A DNA stretch of 64,000 bases from Leuctra nigra (lineage: Eukaryota > Arthropoda > Insecta > Plecoptera > Leuctridae): contig OW203766.1 in the NCBI GenBank assembly GCA_934045905.1, positions 30,250,309-30,314,308 of the forward strand, read 5' to 3'. Made by a program: the position numbers and the translations under genes. Under the pieces are notes generated by a model, which worked only from the letters and a program-made list of their open reading frames with translations, was not told the DNA's origin and made no database searches. Of this stretch, positions 11,128 through 22,846 are shown piece after piece (the first letter of the stretch is position 1; each line of letters begins with the position of its first letter).

Positions 11128-11383
11128 TTTTGATTTGAAAGTTGGGAACGCGTTTTGACCATGGTCCAGTACTTTATTTAGATTTATTCAAGCAAACGTA
11201 CTAAAACTAAGCGTTACCGTAAGAGAGTTTTTACCAACGGTTTTTTAAAAACGTTTCAGTAATTCAATTATACTTGCAAGCAATATTTCATAAATCATTG
11301 ACTTTACTCTCCTTTTATCATTTTACTTTTGGGATGGAAAATTGGTATTTTCTAATACCACCCATAGTCTAACAAGTTCGGTA

Positions 11384-11616
11384 CAAGTTGGCTCAGGCAG
11401 TATACTCTGGACTGCACTCCGGAGGTCCTTGGTTCGATTGCCGTAGTCGTCCTTCCTGAGAGATAATTATTCATAGTTTCGCTCAGCCTAGAGGCAAATG
11501 ATAAGAAGGTTCTCTACTAAAAAGCCACGACTGCTTCCTTCCCATGTCCATCCTTAACTTTTCGTCACCATCATAATAAATTCAATGTAAACCGTTGCAA
11601 AACAGTGCGACGTTAA
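11384..11616 (+). mobile_element. tRNA-derived SINE, near full length
   Basis: A-box TGGCTCAGGCA at 11389-11399, B-box GGTTCGATTGC at 11431-11441, and the family tail AACAGTGCGACGTTAA ending at 11616. The body contains GAGGCAAATGATAAGAAGG, the sense-strand form of the segment conserved in the partial copies. Confidence 0.8.
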
Positions 11617-11859
11617 TCACAACTGAAATTAGTCGGGTTCAATGCAACTTGATTATTTCAAGTGTTTCAAGAAGTATCGTGATAAAATCAATTGCGTTAA
11701 ACTGAATTTCTAGTAAATACGTTTAAAAAAAATCCAATCGGAATTCGTGTAACACGTTGATAATCTGTTAGTGGAAAGTAAACATTGTAGTACGCCGTAG
11801 TTGTCGTAGTACTACGTTCCATGCGACGCTTTCGTCACTGTCAAGTCACTTGACCCGAC

Positions 11860-12375
11860 GCCAGGTCACTCGTGTACCTGGAAGAGCGTCGCATGAGCGT
11901 CGCGAGTAGGGTTATTCCGTCGAGTAATGCAGCGGCGGCGGTCAGACGACGCCGACGTCGCTCCTGGTACCTGGAAGCGCGTCGCATGGCAGGCGGCGTC
12001 GCGAGTAGGGTTATTATCGGTGTACTCGATGACGCCGACGTCGCTTAAGTCATTCATGGGAACTTGAACTTGATTTGGTACTTGGAAGAGTATTGCATGG
12101 GAGGCGTCGCCAGTGGGTCATTGCTTCGAGCTCTTGTTTGTTAGACGACGCCGTTGTAACTGGTACTTGGAAGTCAGCGTCAACAGTGGGGCATTGCGTC
12201 GACGACGACGTCGACGTCGGTCAGGTCATTCATTGTACTTGGAAGAGCGTCGCATCGAGGCCTATTGCGTCGGTGTCGCAGCGACGTCTGTTTGCTTGAC
12301 GACGTCGTTCAGGTCATTCTGGTACGGGGAAGAATGTCGCATCGAGGGTTGCGACGGAGAAAGAAGTGGCGTAGG
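11860..12375. repeat. CpG-rich degenerate minisatellite, six units
   Basis: Units of about 72-111 bp are marked by GTAC-TGGAAGAG-GTCGCATG at 11874, 11967, 12078, 12163, 12235 and 12322. Each is followed by GTCGCGAGTAGGGTTATT-like sequence and a GACGACGCCGACGTCG block with nested GACGTC palindromes, ending in CAGGTCATTC. ORFs across it are repeat translations. Base composition differs sharply from the AT-rich flanks. Confidence 0.8.
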
Positions 12376-12379
12376 TCTA

Positions 12380-13439
12380 CCAGGAATACTTCATACGACT
12401 GCGTTGTTTGTTACAGGGTTAAATAATATCAATTCAAACTGATTCCTTCAGGTTCTGCTTCATATCCTTTGGAGGCAAATTGGTGCAAAATTCTTCGTCA
12501 AGGAATTATTCGATGCAACATTTGAGGAGGACCAACAGAACTATAGACCCATTTTTGAGACGACTCCTCGATTTTTGACACGATTTTTGACTCGAATTTG
12601 CAAAAATATTGCAAATTCTTACTTTAATTTTGTCCAAGATTGTTTTACCTGGAAAATGTGCCATTTCGCTATTTTTTAAAACTGCGACACCCCTGAAGCA
12701 TTTTCCATAACTTCGGGGCGATTTCAATTTAATTAAAATTAATTTGTTGAAAGCATAGCTTATGTAAAAAATACAAATATTGTGTACTTTACATAATAAT
12801 TATACTAAAATATAATAATGTATCTCTCTCTCTCTCTCGACAAATGTTGAACAATTGAAGTGTAACAAATCGTGACTCTGATGTTATGGAGAACAAGCTC
12901 GTTGGAAAGGTTAGCGCCAGAGTTGCGTGGGACGTGAATGCACCCTGTGGTTACTTGTATCCTTTGATCATTTCATTACATAACTATTCAGTATGCAGTG
13001 ACAAATTAACCCTCCCACCCCGGGCTGGCAATTAAACCGTCCGACTCAAAGCTGCCCCGCATGAGAGAGGAGAGGAGAGAGTTCCTGACCAGTCCAGGGG
13101 CTCTTCGACCTATCGGTAGAGAAATAGTAATTCGAAAGGAAAATTATCATTATGTAAATGTAGCGGAAAATCGTAAAATTCGACAAATCCGATAAATATG
13201 ATGTTAATAATGTATTTGCATTAGTTACAAATAATTTAAGCAGAATCAATAATTTCATGCAAAGAAATTGACTATTTAAGGGTTGGTAATTTGTGTTCAG
13301 CTTTTAAGCTGGTTAAAAGTCCAATTTTAGTCCAATAATTCCTTTCCGTTGAGCTTTTGGGAGAAGATGAGGAAAAGAAGAATGGATGGTGGGCTTGAGG
13401 CGGTTGTTTCTTTTGCTCCTCTACTGAGGAAATACAAGA
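12380..13439. other. AT-rich DNA with a (TC)n microsatellite
   Basis: A TC run lies at 12822-12838. No supported exon. Confidence 0.4.
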
Positions 13440-13515
13440 AATGTCCTCGTAAAGCTGCTGCGGGAATTGAACCCCGGTCTCCCGAGTGCAAGACTCAGTG
13501 AAAGATGGTACATCT
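13440..13515 (-). mobile_element. tRNA-like SINE head
   Basis: The minus strand reads ATGGTACATCTTTCACTGAG, then CACTCGGGAGACCGGGGTTC continuing as AATTCCCGC. The GGTTCAATTCC is a canonical B-box. The sequence differs from the main SINE family, so it is either another family or a tRNA pseudogene. Confidence 0.45.
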
Positions 13516-13835
13516 GGCATCTCGGATGGTTTGGCAATTCAGCACATTTTAATCTTGTGATTGTCGAAGAACTAGACTTTTTCAAGACTGATTTCAAGAA
13601 TTTCAAGAAGTCTAAAAGGTTGTCCAAGCCTGATAGGTTGACTTTTCATAATCTTTTACGGCACCTCCACCAATCCAATCCTCCTATAAGCTTGTCACAT
13701 AGAAGATAACATACGTAACAATAAAAACTTCCCACATAACCCTTAAATATAATATACTTCCTGAATTACTTGAAATAATTTGTTTCTAAACCATAACACT
13801 TGATGTGGGTTTGTTGTTTTGCTAACGCCCTGTCA

Positions 13836-14093
13836 TCTCCCGTGCGATGTCGCTGTCTCGATCGATAAAGCAGTCGATGTCTCGGTCGATAAAGGAGTCT
13901 CCACCTTGTCATGTCCGTGAACGCGGTCATTGTTGGCGATCCAAGTGGCAGTGAACAGCTTGATCCTTGATCGGGGCGTGTTCCGATATTGAGTTTTTCG
14001 CACCGGACCACCCATTGATGGCATGACGTGGTCAATATTTGCTGCGCCTTCTTGACGGAGCATTCCATTCGGCTTTCCGGTGATCTTCGTTGC
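13836..14093 (-). CDS. Candidate exon, unknown protein
   Basis: On the minus strand an acceptor-like sequence (CCTTCCATTACTCTTTTAG) is followed by an open frame of about 86 codons to a TGA at the low-coordinate end. The first residues are ATKITGKPNGMLRQEG. Third-position GC is well above the AT-rich background. The tail contains a 24-bp duplication that gives two similar peptides (LSTETS / LSIETA). No domain is recognised. The TAG of the acceptor is also the in-frame stop that opens the ORF, so a chance ORF is possible. No poly(A) signal is obvious downstream. Confidence 0.25.
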
Positions 14094-14363
14094 CTAAAAG
14101 AGTAATGGAAGGCTGTGGATGGGGTGACTATTTACACCCACGTGACAAGTTGTCCAGGTGTCAACCATGACAGGTGATAAGTTGGCAGCAATGGAGAAAA
14201 TGTAATTGAGATTCTGTCAAGACTTTTATGAATTTGACAGATAAGTCATCAATAACATTTATTTAAATAAATTCCTTTATTTTAAACCTCTGAAAGGAAA
14301 ACTTGAGTCAAGGTAACATTGACATGCGAACTTCAATTTGAATTCGTTTTGAAGAACAATTAT

Positions 14364-15137
14364 TGAGCGAGCGAAGCGAGCGTCTCCTTTTGGTTCTTTT
14401 GGCACGGACCTCTGTTTTTTTTTGTTTTTTTTTCTGCTATTAACCGATACACAGGTTGCACCGTTTCAGCGATCGATCTGAAAATTTGTACACATGTAAA
14501 ACCAACCTTCTCTGTTTGCAGACCCTATTTTTTTTGAAATCCATTTATTGGTTAAAATTTAAATAACTATCTCCTGATAGGCTGAAAAATCAAAACGGTC
14601 TTCGATAATTCTGATCAAACTCATATTTTGGCTATACAGGTCAGAGTTTTTCTTCGATCGAGCTGAAATTTTGGACACATGTAGAGACAACCTTCTCCGT
14701 TTGCATACCCTAATTATATTTGAAATCCATTCATTGGTTAAAATTTAAATAAATATCTCCTGATAGGCTGAAAAATGAAAACGGTCTTCGATAATTCTGA
14801 TCAAACTCATATTTTGCATGATCATTAAGACCAACATTGTCTCTTATTTTACAAAATTTCATCCCAATCAGTTAAGAACGTATGAACTTATTGACATTTT
14901 TAATATCTGTCAGTAATGAAGTATCGAAAGTAATGTTTTCCAGTGCCAATTGAACTGAATCTGATTTGCTATATTTACCAGGGTGCTTAGATGCAATTTT
15001 CAAGTTTCGATGAAAAGCATTATATACTTTTTTATTGATTGAGTGATCATATTTCAATTAAATATGGATGTATATGTTTTCTTTGCATTGTGTACGCATT
15101 TCCGGTTCGAGAATTTGCACGTTCCCGTGCTCGCTCA
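14364..15137. mobile_element. Possible non-autonomous element with TGAGCGAGC ends
   Basis: The segment is bounded by TGAGCGAGC at 14364-14372 and its inverted copy GCTCGCTCA at 15129-15137. Just inside the left end is a GCGAGCGAAGCGAGCG palindrome-like word. It contains a 185-bp tandem duplication. A minus-strand ORF of 61 residues (14872-15057) has no recognisable domain. Target duplications were not identified, so element status is uncertain. Confidence 0.4.
14450..14816. repeat. 185-bp tandem duplication
   Basis: Two head-to-tail copies (about 14450-14634 and 14635-14816) share GATCGA-CTGAAA-TTT, ACACATGTA, GAAATCCATT-ATTGGTTA and TTCGATAATTCTGATCAAAC. Divergence is roughly 10-15 per cent by eye. 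Confidence 0.85.
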
Positions 15138-16660
15138 TCAACGCGTTACACTGAGCGTTTTCCTAGTTAAGATTATGCGTATTAAATTGAAAAATGCAAA
15201 CGAAAATTAATTGTTTAAACCTATATTTTTTTTTCTAATCAACTAATATTTTTGTCGCATACACTTGTGCTGTACAAAGAAAACTTTAGAAAATATAGAA
15301 CAACTTAGAACATTTTAATTTCGAACATATATTTACATTTGATTGTTTTTATTATTTATTTAAAATTACTGAAATAATGCTAAAATAAATGCTTCATTTC
15401 GTGACGTTGTCAAACCCCCTTTATCGTAGTACATTTACTTGTCTGTGTGTGCTATTCTCAAAATCAACAATTTCCGAGTGTGTATTCTGCAAGGCAAACT
15501 CTGTCTACTCTGAACTATAATTTTCCTTTTACCTTTTCTCTTCCCTTCTGCTACTCTGAAACATTTTGGGGCCAACTTGTCTGGTCTGTCATCATTTTCA
15601 CTTTCCTTTGCCGTGGCGCCGCGAGCGGGATCTATCTCAACCCATGTCATTGCGTATCGGACGATATCTTCTCTGAAGACTGAAGAGCCCCACGATATTG
15701 AGTCTGTCGTGGATTCGATTTGTTTTCTGGAATGGTGGGGGGAGTTTCTGATTGTTTGAACAATCGAGAAAGAACGCTAGAAGGATTTTGTTGATGCAGG
15801 AAAGAGTTCAAGGAACGAATCGAAGAATGTTTCTTATATTCCTTTAGAAACAGAATCGAAATGGAGTAACACAAAACTGTCATATATTAGTTAAGTATTT
15901 ATATTGACAAAATTTTTATTGACAAAATTGACATTGACATTGCAGACATAAGTAATTTCCAATAACTCTTCGAGATCCACAATAAAAAAAAACTCCTTTT
16001 TGTATTCAATACGTGCATTTTGGCTACGTCAGAAAATCTGATTATTATGATTTGTCTAATTTCTATTTTTTTCTTATAATTCAATAGTTTTATCTTTGTC
16101 TATCTTTTTTTTATCTCTAAGTATAACATATTCAAAGGTTTTATGTCTCTCAACATCCAAATATTTTTGATGAATTGTGTGAACAAATGTGTACGAACAA
16201 ATGGTCGATTTTATAATTAATCTTAAAAAACCGAGACGAGTCCTTCGACAATAGAAAAGATCAATCTTATCATTTCTTCCTTACGTTAAAAAACGTTGGT
16301 TCTCGAATAAATTGAGTTCTGGCCACGAATGCAGGTGGATGGACTCGGTGTTTCGTGCGTGCGGTGGACACAGTTATACGCGGGGAGTTACGCACGTGTC
16401 TCGATTCCCAGATGGAAACATGCGACCACGGATTCAATTGAAAAGAAGAAGCCGAGATAAACGGTACATGAGATAGAGAAAGAAGAAGAGATTCAATTCC
16501 TTTGTTTGGTTTTTCAAGATGTGTTACAAGGAGAGAATGCGTGATGTGTCTACGGTGACATCTTTCCAGGGGAACGTTCTAATATTCCTGACGGTTATAA
16601 AATAAATAAGAAAAAACCTGAGTTAGATCGAGAGAACGTTCTCTCTTGGAATTTTGATGT
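15138..16660. other. AT-rich DNA, nothing recognised
   Basis: Short ORFs only, no splice-supported exon and no repeat structure. Confidence 0.4.
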
Positions 16661-16725
16661 TGAGGTGATTGTTATGCTGGGGAGGGTGCCGAGTTCGATC
16701 CCCCGTGCCACCCGTGTGGACAAAG
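16661..16725 (+). mobile_element. tRNA-like fragment
   Basis: It contains GTTATGCTGGGGAGGGTGCC, then a B-box-like GAGTTCGATCCCCCG. It lacks a full cloverleaf and is best read as a SINE head or tRNA pseudogene. Confidence 0.35.
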
Positions 16726-17149
16726 GGTTTTATTGTTGCTTCTAGAAGCGTGGAACTTGGAAATCTAGGCTTTGTAAAATGCGTTGTCCTGTATCATGTT
16801 CACCTTGTCCATACTGATTATTACACTGGCCCATTATTGTTATGAAATAATTTGGTTTAATTGATTTACATTCAAATACACTCAATTTCCTAAAAAATTA
16901 AATTACACAATATATTCAGCACACGAAATAATTTATTATTTCGATACACATTCCATTTTCTAATTGAAACACCTGTATAGGAACATAAATTGCATAATGC
17001 CCTTAATTCTTCAAAGATGCAGATCATTTCCGTTACATTTTGCATTAAACACGAAATGAAAGAAACCAGGTTGAAAACGAATGTTATTCCTCCTCCTGTT
17101 CTCTTCTATTAGCAACACTGTACGCGATACTCTGGGAACATACAGTGAA

Positions 17150-17225
17150 AGTCACCCCGACAGTAATCGAACCCGGCTGGTTTGCATAAATAACCGTCTT
17201 GTTACACCAATTACGGGCATGAGGT
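17150..17225 (-). mobile_element. tRNA-like SINE head or tRNA pseudogene
   Basis: The minus strand reads TTGGTGTAACAAGACGGTTA, then GCAAACCAGCCGGGTTCGAT. The B-box GGGTTCGATTA is clear and the A-box region is degenerate. I do not call it a functional tRNA. Confidence 0.4.
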
Positions 17226-18442
17226 ATGAAATATGTTCTCGTCTCTAATTGAATCTTGAATTCATGTTTGAAGACTTCATCAGGAATAATATTTTACTCG
17301 ATCAACATAGAGAAAGGGCGTTTCCATTCCACATTTTTAGTACTCACTCCGTGACCATATCAATAAAGATATCAATTATAAAGTCAACTCGATACAGTAT
17401 ATCTACATTGATACGTCAATACATTAAAGTAACATATTTCCCAACGTTTCAAACTATTTTCAATAGTTGTATACAAAAATGGCTTAAAGTGTGAAACATC
17501 ACACAATCTTCCTTGGAACCTCGCGTGCTATTTCTTATTTTTGTAATCAAAATACTTCGATTTTTGATCCTGACATTATTTGACAGTTCAATCACGAAAA
17601 TTTCAATATCTCTCTGAAATCTCTCCACATTTTTAATCATCTCTCGTCACTTCTTCGCTCGAATATTTCCGATATCAATCTTCGTCAGCCTCCTCGCAAG
17701 ATGATTGTGGAACGTCGCTGTACCATTACAAGGAGGCGGCAACCTCTCCAGGGTAGCTCTACATCACAAACTAAAACCAAATGATTTATGTCAGTTTTCT
17801 TCGAGTTTGCAATGTTTTGACAGGGTTATTTTCGAGTAACCCCCTCGAATGGTCTTCTAGAAACAGCAAAGGGGATTCTTCTCAATACCCTTTAGCTTTT
17901 GTCAAAACTCTTTCACTCGTGGTATTCAGGAAATTGAAATCGAAAACAACCCTTTACAAACATATTCGAAAGTTACGCGCTTTCCTTTTCGTACCCTTTT
18001 GCTTTTCTGTACGCATCGCATGAACCAAATTTAAATTATCTAACAGTACTTTTACGATTTTATTGCTCTAACTGTATAATTCTAAGAAAACACCCTTATT
18101 TCTGGGTCTAGAGTCATAAACTATCCGGATAGCTCACGATTTCGCTTTCAATGGAATCCTAACGGGTTGCCTTCACTTTTCATTCTTCTAAAACTGTTCT
18201 TAAGTTATTTACCACACGTTTCAAGAGAAATGTTGTGTAGTTTTGCATAACCTGCTCATGATTAGGAATTTCTATTAGGATTTTGCTAGAATCATTTACA
18301 TTTGGTTCGTGTGATCACAATGCCTAAAATATGGTCCACGTGTCATAAATGAAAACTCACTCAATTGCCTCATTATTCTTGTACGATTATCTACAAATTC
18401 TCTACTGTTTTCCTGAAATATAATTTTTCCATGAGAATTTTT
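17226..18442. other. AT-rich DNA, nothing recognised
   Basis: No supported features. Confidence 0.4.
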
Positions 18443-18572
18443 CACTCCGGAGGTCCCGTGTTCGATCCCCAAAGCTGTCCTTCCTGACTGAAGTTTTTCG
18501 TGTTTTTTCCTCAGTCGAAAAGCAAATGCTGGGAAGAATCTTTCATCAGTAACGCAGAAGAGTGCGATTAAC
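18443..18572 (+). mobile_element. SINE fragment
   Basis: It starts inside the tRNA-like head (CACTCCGGAGGTCCCGTGTT, B-box GTTCGATCC), continues through the body (CAGTCGAAAAGCAAATGCTG) and ends in a worn family tail (GAGTGCGATTAA). Confidence 0.65.
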
Positions 18573-18639
18573 TGTGTGGATTTCCTTACTATTTCTTAAT
18601 ATAATCTTGATCCTCTCAAATATAACATATTTTAGGGTA

Positions 18640-18990
18640 TAAATATACATTCCTAAGACCCTGTTGAGGCTTGAGGAACCATGACCTGGTGGTCGTCGAC
18701 CTTCCAGAAGCGTCCATCCAGGTGTCCTCGGAGCGCTCGCCTCGCTCGCTGACCTGTCCACCTGCCACCTGCTCGTCAAGATTGATAAGAAGCTGCCTAT
18801 AATTCCATTCTTGATTCTTGCATGAGAAATATGAGGAAGATCAAGGTTGTCGACGAGCATTCCACCTGTAGTGTCAACGCCTCCCTCCAGGGACGACGAC
18901 AACCTCCCCGGCGGAGGAAGGTTGCGAATACGATTAGGATCGAACTCGGTACCTCCTGCCATGCGGAGCTGAGCTTACATCGGGTACTTT
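18640..18990 (-). mobile_element. Second tRNA-derived SINE-like element
   Basis: Read on the minus strand from 18990, it opens with TGTAAGCTCAGCTCCGCATG, GCAGGAGGTACC and the B-box GAGTTCGATCC, then a GC-rich body. The long ORFs here (138 and 119 residues) include the translated tRNA head and are not genes. Confidence 0.5.
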
Positions 18991-20450
18991 CTAGAAGATG
19001 AGACTGTATAAGATGAGATTTATTTTGAAAAACTTTCGGATACACAAGTATTTCTATCTTATAATTAAAACTATATTGATTTGAAGTTCCACAAAAACCA
19101 CTATTTCTTTCTAAAAACGTAGCTTGAAAACCATCGTTTTCATATTTCGTGCTCAAATCCTTTCTTTCCTTTTTTTATTTTCCACAATCTGTGTGAACAT
19201 ATTTTCGATGTTATTTTGCAAGTTGCAACATTGTATCGCATACATACCCCAGTTCGATATGGGGATGAGATATAACCCTATCGAGCAAACAACCCCTATG
19301 ATCGGGTCGGTATGCTTCTCAAAGCTATCGACGTCAGCTCAAATCGACCTTTCTAGAAATCAAAGTTATTCGCCAACATACCAGCATCCATAGGGAACTC
19401 GATACGCCGATAATATGTAAAATAATGGGTCTGGTTTTAAACACCCGCCATTTTGTGAAGTCGTCGGTTTGTTACCGAAATAAATGTAACACGTTTTCGT
19501 CGGAATAGACTCGAAGGACAGCGAGTTTTTCACAAGTGCTTCGGGCGTAGCTAAACTATGATAGGCCAAACCCACTGCTTCCTTTGCAAATTAATTAACA
19601 AAAGACACTTCAAAGAGTTGTGTGTTACTTGAAAAGTAAGACTTAGTACTCATTATCACGGTTTAAGCTGCTTAAAAAATGTTCTGGCTTTCTTGTATTG
19701 CGCAGTACGGAAGGATTTTCCCCTCCTCTGGAAGTATAAGAATTAAGAAGAGTGGAGTTTGTCAGCCATATTGCACGCAAAACTCGATCATTTGCTTTTT
19801 ACTGATGATTTTGTATACAATTACAATTAATTTTCTTACAAATGGAAGTTATCTTAGTTTTTATAGTTAATCATTCGTATTGTTTCATCCTAACTGAATT
19901 ATAGATTTCTTTGGTATATAAAATAGTAGATTTACCATTACTAACTACTGTGTAACCACCTAGTGTAGTTCAATTTCTTCTCGCTTGTGGAGATCTGAGT
20001 GATTTTTTTACTAAAATTATATATTTGTTCTTCGGCCCTTGTGAATCATAATTGCCTGTTATTATCTGTTTCTGAGATACCCTCGCTTTGATGTTATCTA
20101 TTTCAAAGCCTTTGCTGTTGACTATAATTTGTCGTCACCCGAACGCACTTCTTCCCTCTTATTAGACAAATTTCTTCTTTTCTTTGATGCAGAAAAACAT
20201 CGAGGATTTTGATAAAATCACACTTCAATCTCGCAACTTCTGTTGCCGAGGTTTTTATTTGATTAAAATACAATCAATCATCTATTGAGCGTTTATCATT
20301 TGAATGAGACTTCCCACTCAATCTGGTTGATTGCAGAAATGTTCAATTAGAACGATTTAGAGTCGACTGACTCATCGATGTCCAGCTTTACCTCAACTTG
20401 TCTAACTTTACTTCACCTGGCATGGAATAAATTAAGAATTACATACATCT
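18991..20450. other. AT-rich DNA, nothing recognised
   Basis: No supported exon or element. Confidence 0.4.
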
Positions 20451-20918
20451 GAGGTAGAAGGCCCGATGTCCATTACAATTATCTTTGAGCGCTGAGCTCA
20501 AACCAGTAAACCTACCATTTGAATTCAGGGACTAGAACTGGAACCGGAACCGAAAAGAACTGTTATTTTTATAGGAACCGTAACCGAACCCCATATTTTT
20601 TAAGGTGGAACCGGAACCCTTATTAATATTATATATTATTTTGGTTCCATAACGGTTAAATAAGGGTTCTTTAAAAAATTAAAAGAATTTAATTTTTACT
20701 CCATTCTTTTAAATATGAAATTATTGACTACCAAATTTACAATTTTTCAAATTAATGATCACCCGAGTCAAATTAATGTTCGACAATTCTGAACATGTAA
20801 ATTCCCAAAAGTCGATTTTAAAAAAAATTGAATTATTGTCTGAATTTGATGGAACCGATTGGAACCCGTATGGAACCGGAACCGGACACCATAAAATGGA
20901 CATCGGGCCATCTACCTC
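20451..20918. mobile_element. MITE with 24-bp TIRs and GGAACC-rich interior
   Basis: The left TIR (20451-20474) reads GAGGTAGAAGGCCCGATGTC then CATT. The right TIR (20895-20918) is its inverse with one mismatch. The interior has repeated GGAACCGGAACCG words near both ends, in inverted arrangement, and an AT-rich centre. ORFs inside are short and unrelated to transposases. Subterminal repeats of this kind are typical of non-autonomous DNA transposons. Confidence 0.75.
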
Positions 20919-20935
20919 TAAGTCACTGAGTTGTG

Positions 20936-21031
20936 TTGATGACAGGGAGATGATGACTGATGAGGAATGTTGAACCGGAGAAGATAGTAGGGAACCTTCT
21001 CATCATTCCCCTGTCGAGTCTCAACTGTTTC
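20936..21031 (-). mobile_element. SINE fragment
   Basis: It carries the minus-strand body words AGTAGGGAACCTTCTCATCA and CTGTCGAGTC, worn and truncated at both ends. It lies directly after the MITE. Confidence 0.45.
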
Positions 21032-21057
21032 ATTCTATGAGTTGTGTTACAATGTTC

Positions 21058-21090
21058 TCATCTCTCCTCTCTTTCTGTTCCAGGTAAGCG
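21058..21090 (+). promoter_or_regulatory. Recursive splice (ratchet) site 2
   Basis: An almost pure pyrimidine tract (about 22 of 24 bases) ends in CAG at 21083 and is immediately followed by GTAAGC. It is the best-formed of the three ratchet sites. It shares TGTTCCAGGTAAGC with site 1 and TTTCTGTTC with site 3. It lies 18,972 bp after site 1 and 26,965 bp before site 3. Confidence 0.65.
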
Positions 21091-21132
21091 CGATGTCAGC
21101 CATCTCTCTCATCACCACTGCTGTGCGTGCAA
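21084..21132 (+). other. Possible RS-exon after ratchet site 2 (49 nt)
   Basis: A weak potential donor (CAA then GTACTC) at 21133 would define a 49-nt exon, again 1 mod 3 in length. Inclusion would shift the reading frame, so it could act as a poison or cryptic exon. Confidence 0.3.
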
Positions 21133-21649
21133 GTACTCGCTATCTTATCATCAATACACAAAGCCTCATCTGCATAATGCAACATATTGATTGATTGGCT
21201 GACGCGTAATCAATCTCCTCACTGCTGATAACAAGATACCCCCCCCCCCCCCCCTCCACCCCTTGTTCCTTGTCAGCGGGTCACGGATAAAAAGTGCAAC
21301 GCTTTATCGAACTTTTTTATTCGAATTTTCAAATTTTCAACAGTTTGAGCTTTGAATATTAAATCCTTACGCGCTTTGAGTAAAAGTTGTAAAACCGCTG
21401 ATACCACTTATTCTGATTTTGTTATGATTGTTATTTTGGCACACTGTCCACTATTTTGTAACATACATTCGTATTTGCTTCCTTAGTTACCTATGAGGCC
21501 CTTCGTATTTTAATTTTTAAACGCGTTTACCGTTTTCAAACGAGTAATATGTTTCCTCAATTACCATGCCAATCGTTATAAAACTTTTAACAAAGTTCTA
21601 GTCACTCTCGTTATTTGATGGGATAGTTCCAAAATCTCCGACCTCCTTT
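21133..21649. other. AT-rich intron-like DNA with a 16-bp C-run
   Basis: A C-run lies at 21239-21254. Nothing else is recognised. Confidence 0.4.
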
Positions 21650-21720
21650 CCGTCCACCCTTCCGTCGCTATCTCTTAATCATCCTAATTAGACTGGCTGG
21701 CGAACAGTGCCACGTTAATC
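21650..21720 (+). mobile_element. SINE 3' fragment
   Basis: It contains CACCCTTCCGTCGCTATCTC, an ATCATCCTAAT stretch and the family tail GGCGAACAGTGCCACGTTAA. Confidence 0.55.
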
Positions 21721-22658
21721 TTACAATAAAAGAGTTGTTTAATGATAAGTAGGAAGTGATAACATCACCCGGCAGGCGCCATCTTGGTCCACACCAGACT
21801 TGCACTCGTCAATTGTTTTCATTATTATCAAGCGACAACACTCATCCTATCTTGATCAAATAATCAATTAATTTACAAACAGTGAACTGGGTTTCGTGAT
21901 TATCAACGTGGATTTTTCTTATCTCTATTAAATTGAACCAATTTTTATGGATTTTGTCACTTCATAATCAGTAATCAGTGTTATCGTATCTGACAGGTAT
22001 ATATCTAGATCATGGGAATATGCATTACGACTACGTTGATACTCGAATAGACGACTAAAACGTTTTTTTTACTAATATCCTAGACAAATGTTCTTGTAAA
22101 TGGGATGCATACAAACAAAAGTACATGAACGTAATAGTAATAAACCTATTTATTTTTAAATTTAGGTTGAGCCGTAGAGAATCAAGTCCTGAACACTTCC
22201 TACAAAACAGTTAATTTTTATTAATTGGTTATGGTGACTTTGGTTCCTTCATTTTCTAAAACTTGTCAAAATATAATGAAGCAAAGTTATAAACTGTAGG
22301 GAGCATTCATTTGTTTTTCTCAATTTAACAATCTGTGACAGAAATGCTCCACATCACTCACTAAAACATTCGAAACTCCCCTGCAAATTCCCTGACCCTT
22401 CATTCACCGACGCAACTTGTAACTTTTGATCACCGGAAGGACACGCGTCTAGACGTGCGTGGCAGAGTGCGTGCGCGACAAATGTGCGTGTGTCGCCTAT
22501 AATCTACCCTAACACGCGTGTTTATGTCCCTCGTCATCGCGCCCGCTATCATACAGTCGGTTCGTTCCGGCTTTGGCCCGTGGACGATACACAATCTAAC
22601 ACGTGACCAAATCAAACGGTTATTTGAAATCCATTCTCCTTATGACCTTTCACATCAC
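21721..22658. other. AT-rich DNA with a YY1/PHO-like motif
   Basis: GGCGCCATCTTGG at 21775-21787 is a minus-oriented AAGATGGCG word of the YY1/pleiohomeotic type. A CG-containing patch (22430-22520) is rich in ACGCGT and GTGCGTG. No exon is supported. Confidence 0.35.
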
Positions 22659-22661
22659 CAT

Positions 22662-22843
22662 GAGAGAAGGGGAATAGAATCTACATCAACAGGCTCCATT
22701 TATTAAGTTGTCAAAAGTTCACTTACCTATAGATTAAAAAAAAGTTCAACCTGCATTCAGTTTTACCGGACTTCAAAGTGGCTCTGAAAACTCAAATCCA
22801 ATAAATGTTGCTTATTTATGTAGATTCTATTCCCCTTTTCTCG
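22662..22843. mobile_element. MITE, GAATCTACAT family, complete copy
   Basis: The left end (22662-22686) is GAGAGAAGGGGAATAGAATC then TACAT. The right end (22818-22843) is its inverted copy. The 182-bp interior has GGCTCCATT, CAAAAGTTCACTT and AAAGTTCAACC words that recur in copies at 25819, 28844 and 63831. Confidence 0.75.
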
Positions 22844-22846
22844 TAG

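Noticed and set aside
13440..18990. Functional tRNA genes at the several B-box sites
   Set aside because: No complete cloverleaf with matching acceptor stem could be drawn. The sites fit SINE heads or tRNA pseudogenes.
18546..19156. Minus-strand ORFs of 138 and 119 residues
   Set aside because: They translate a tRNA-like SINE head and body; the B-box encodes the apparent N-terminus.
2112..21132. Ubx microexons
   Set aside because: The GK start seen when reading from G/GTAAG is forced by the ratchet sequence itself. Lengths of 55 and 49 nt are not multiples of three, unlike Ubx microexons, and the peptides do not match.
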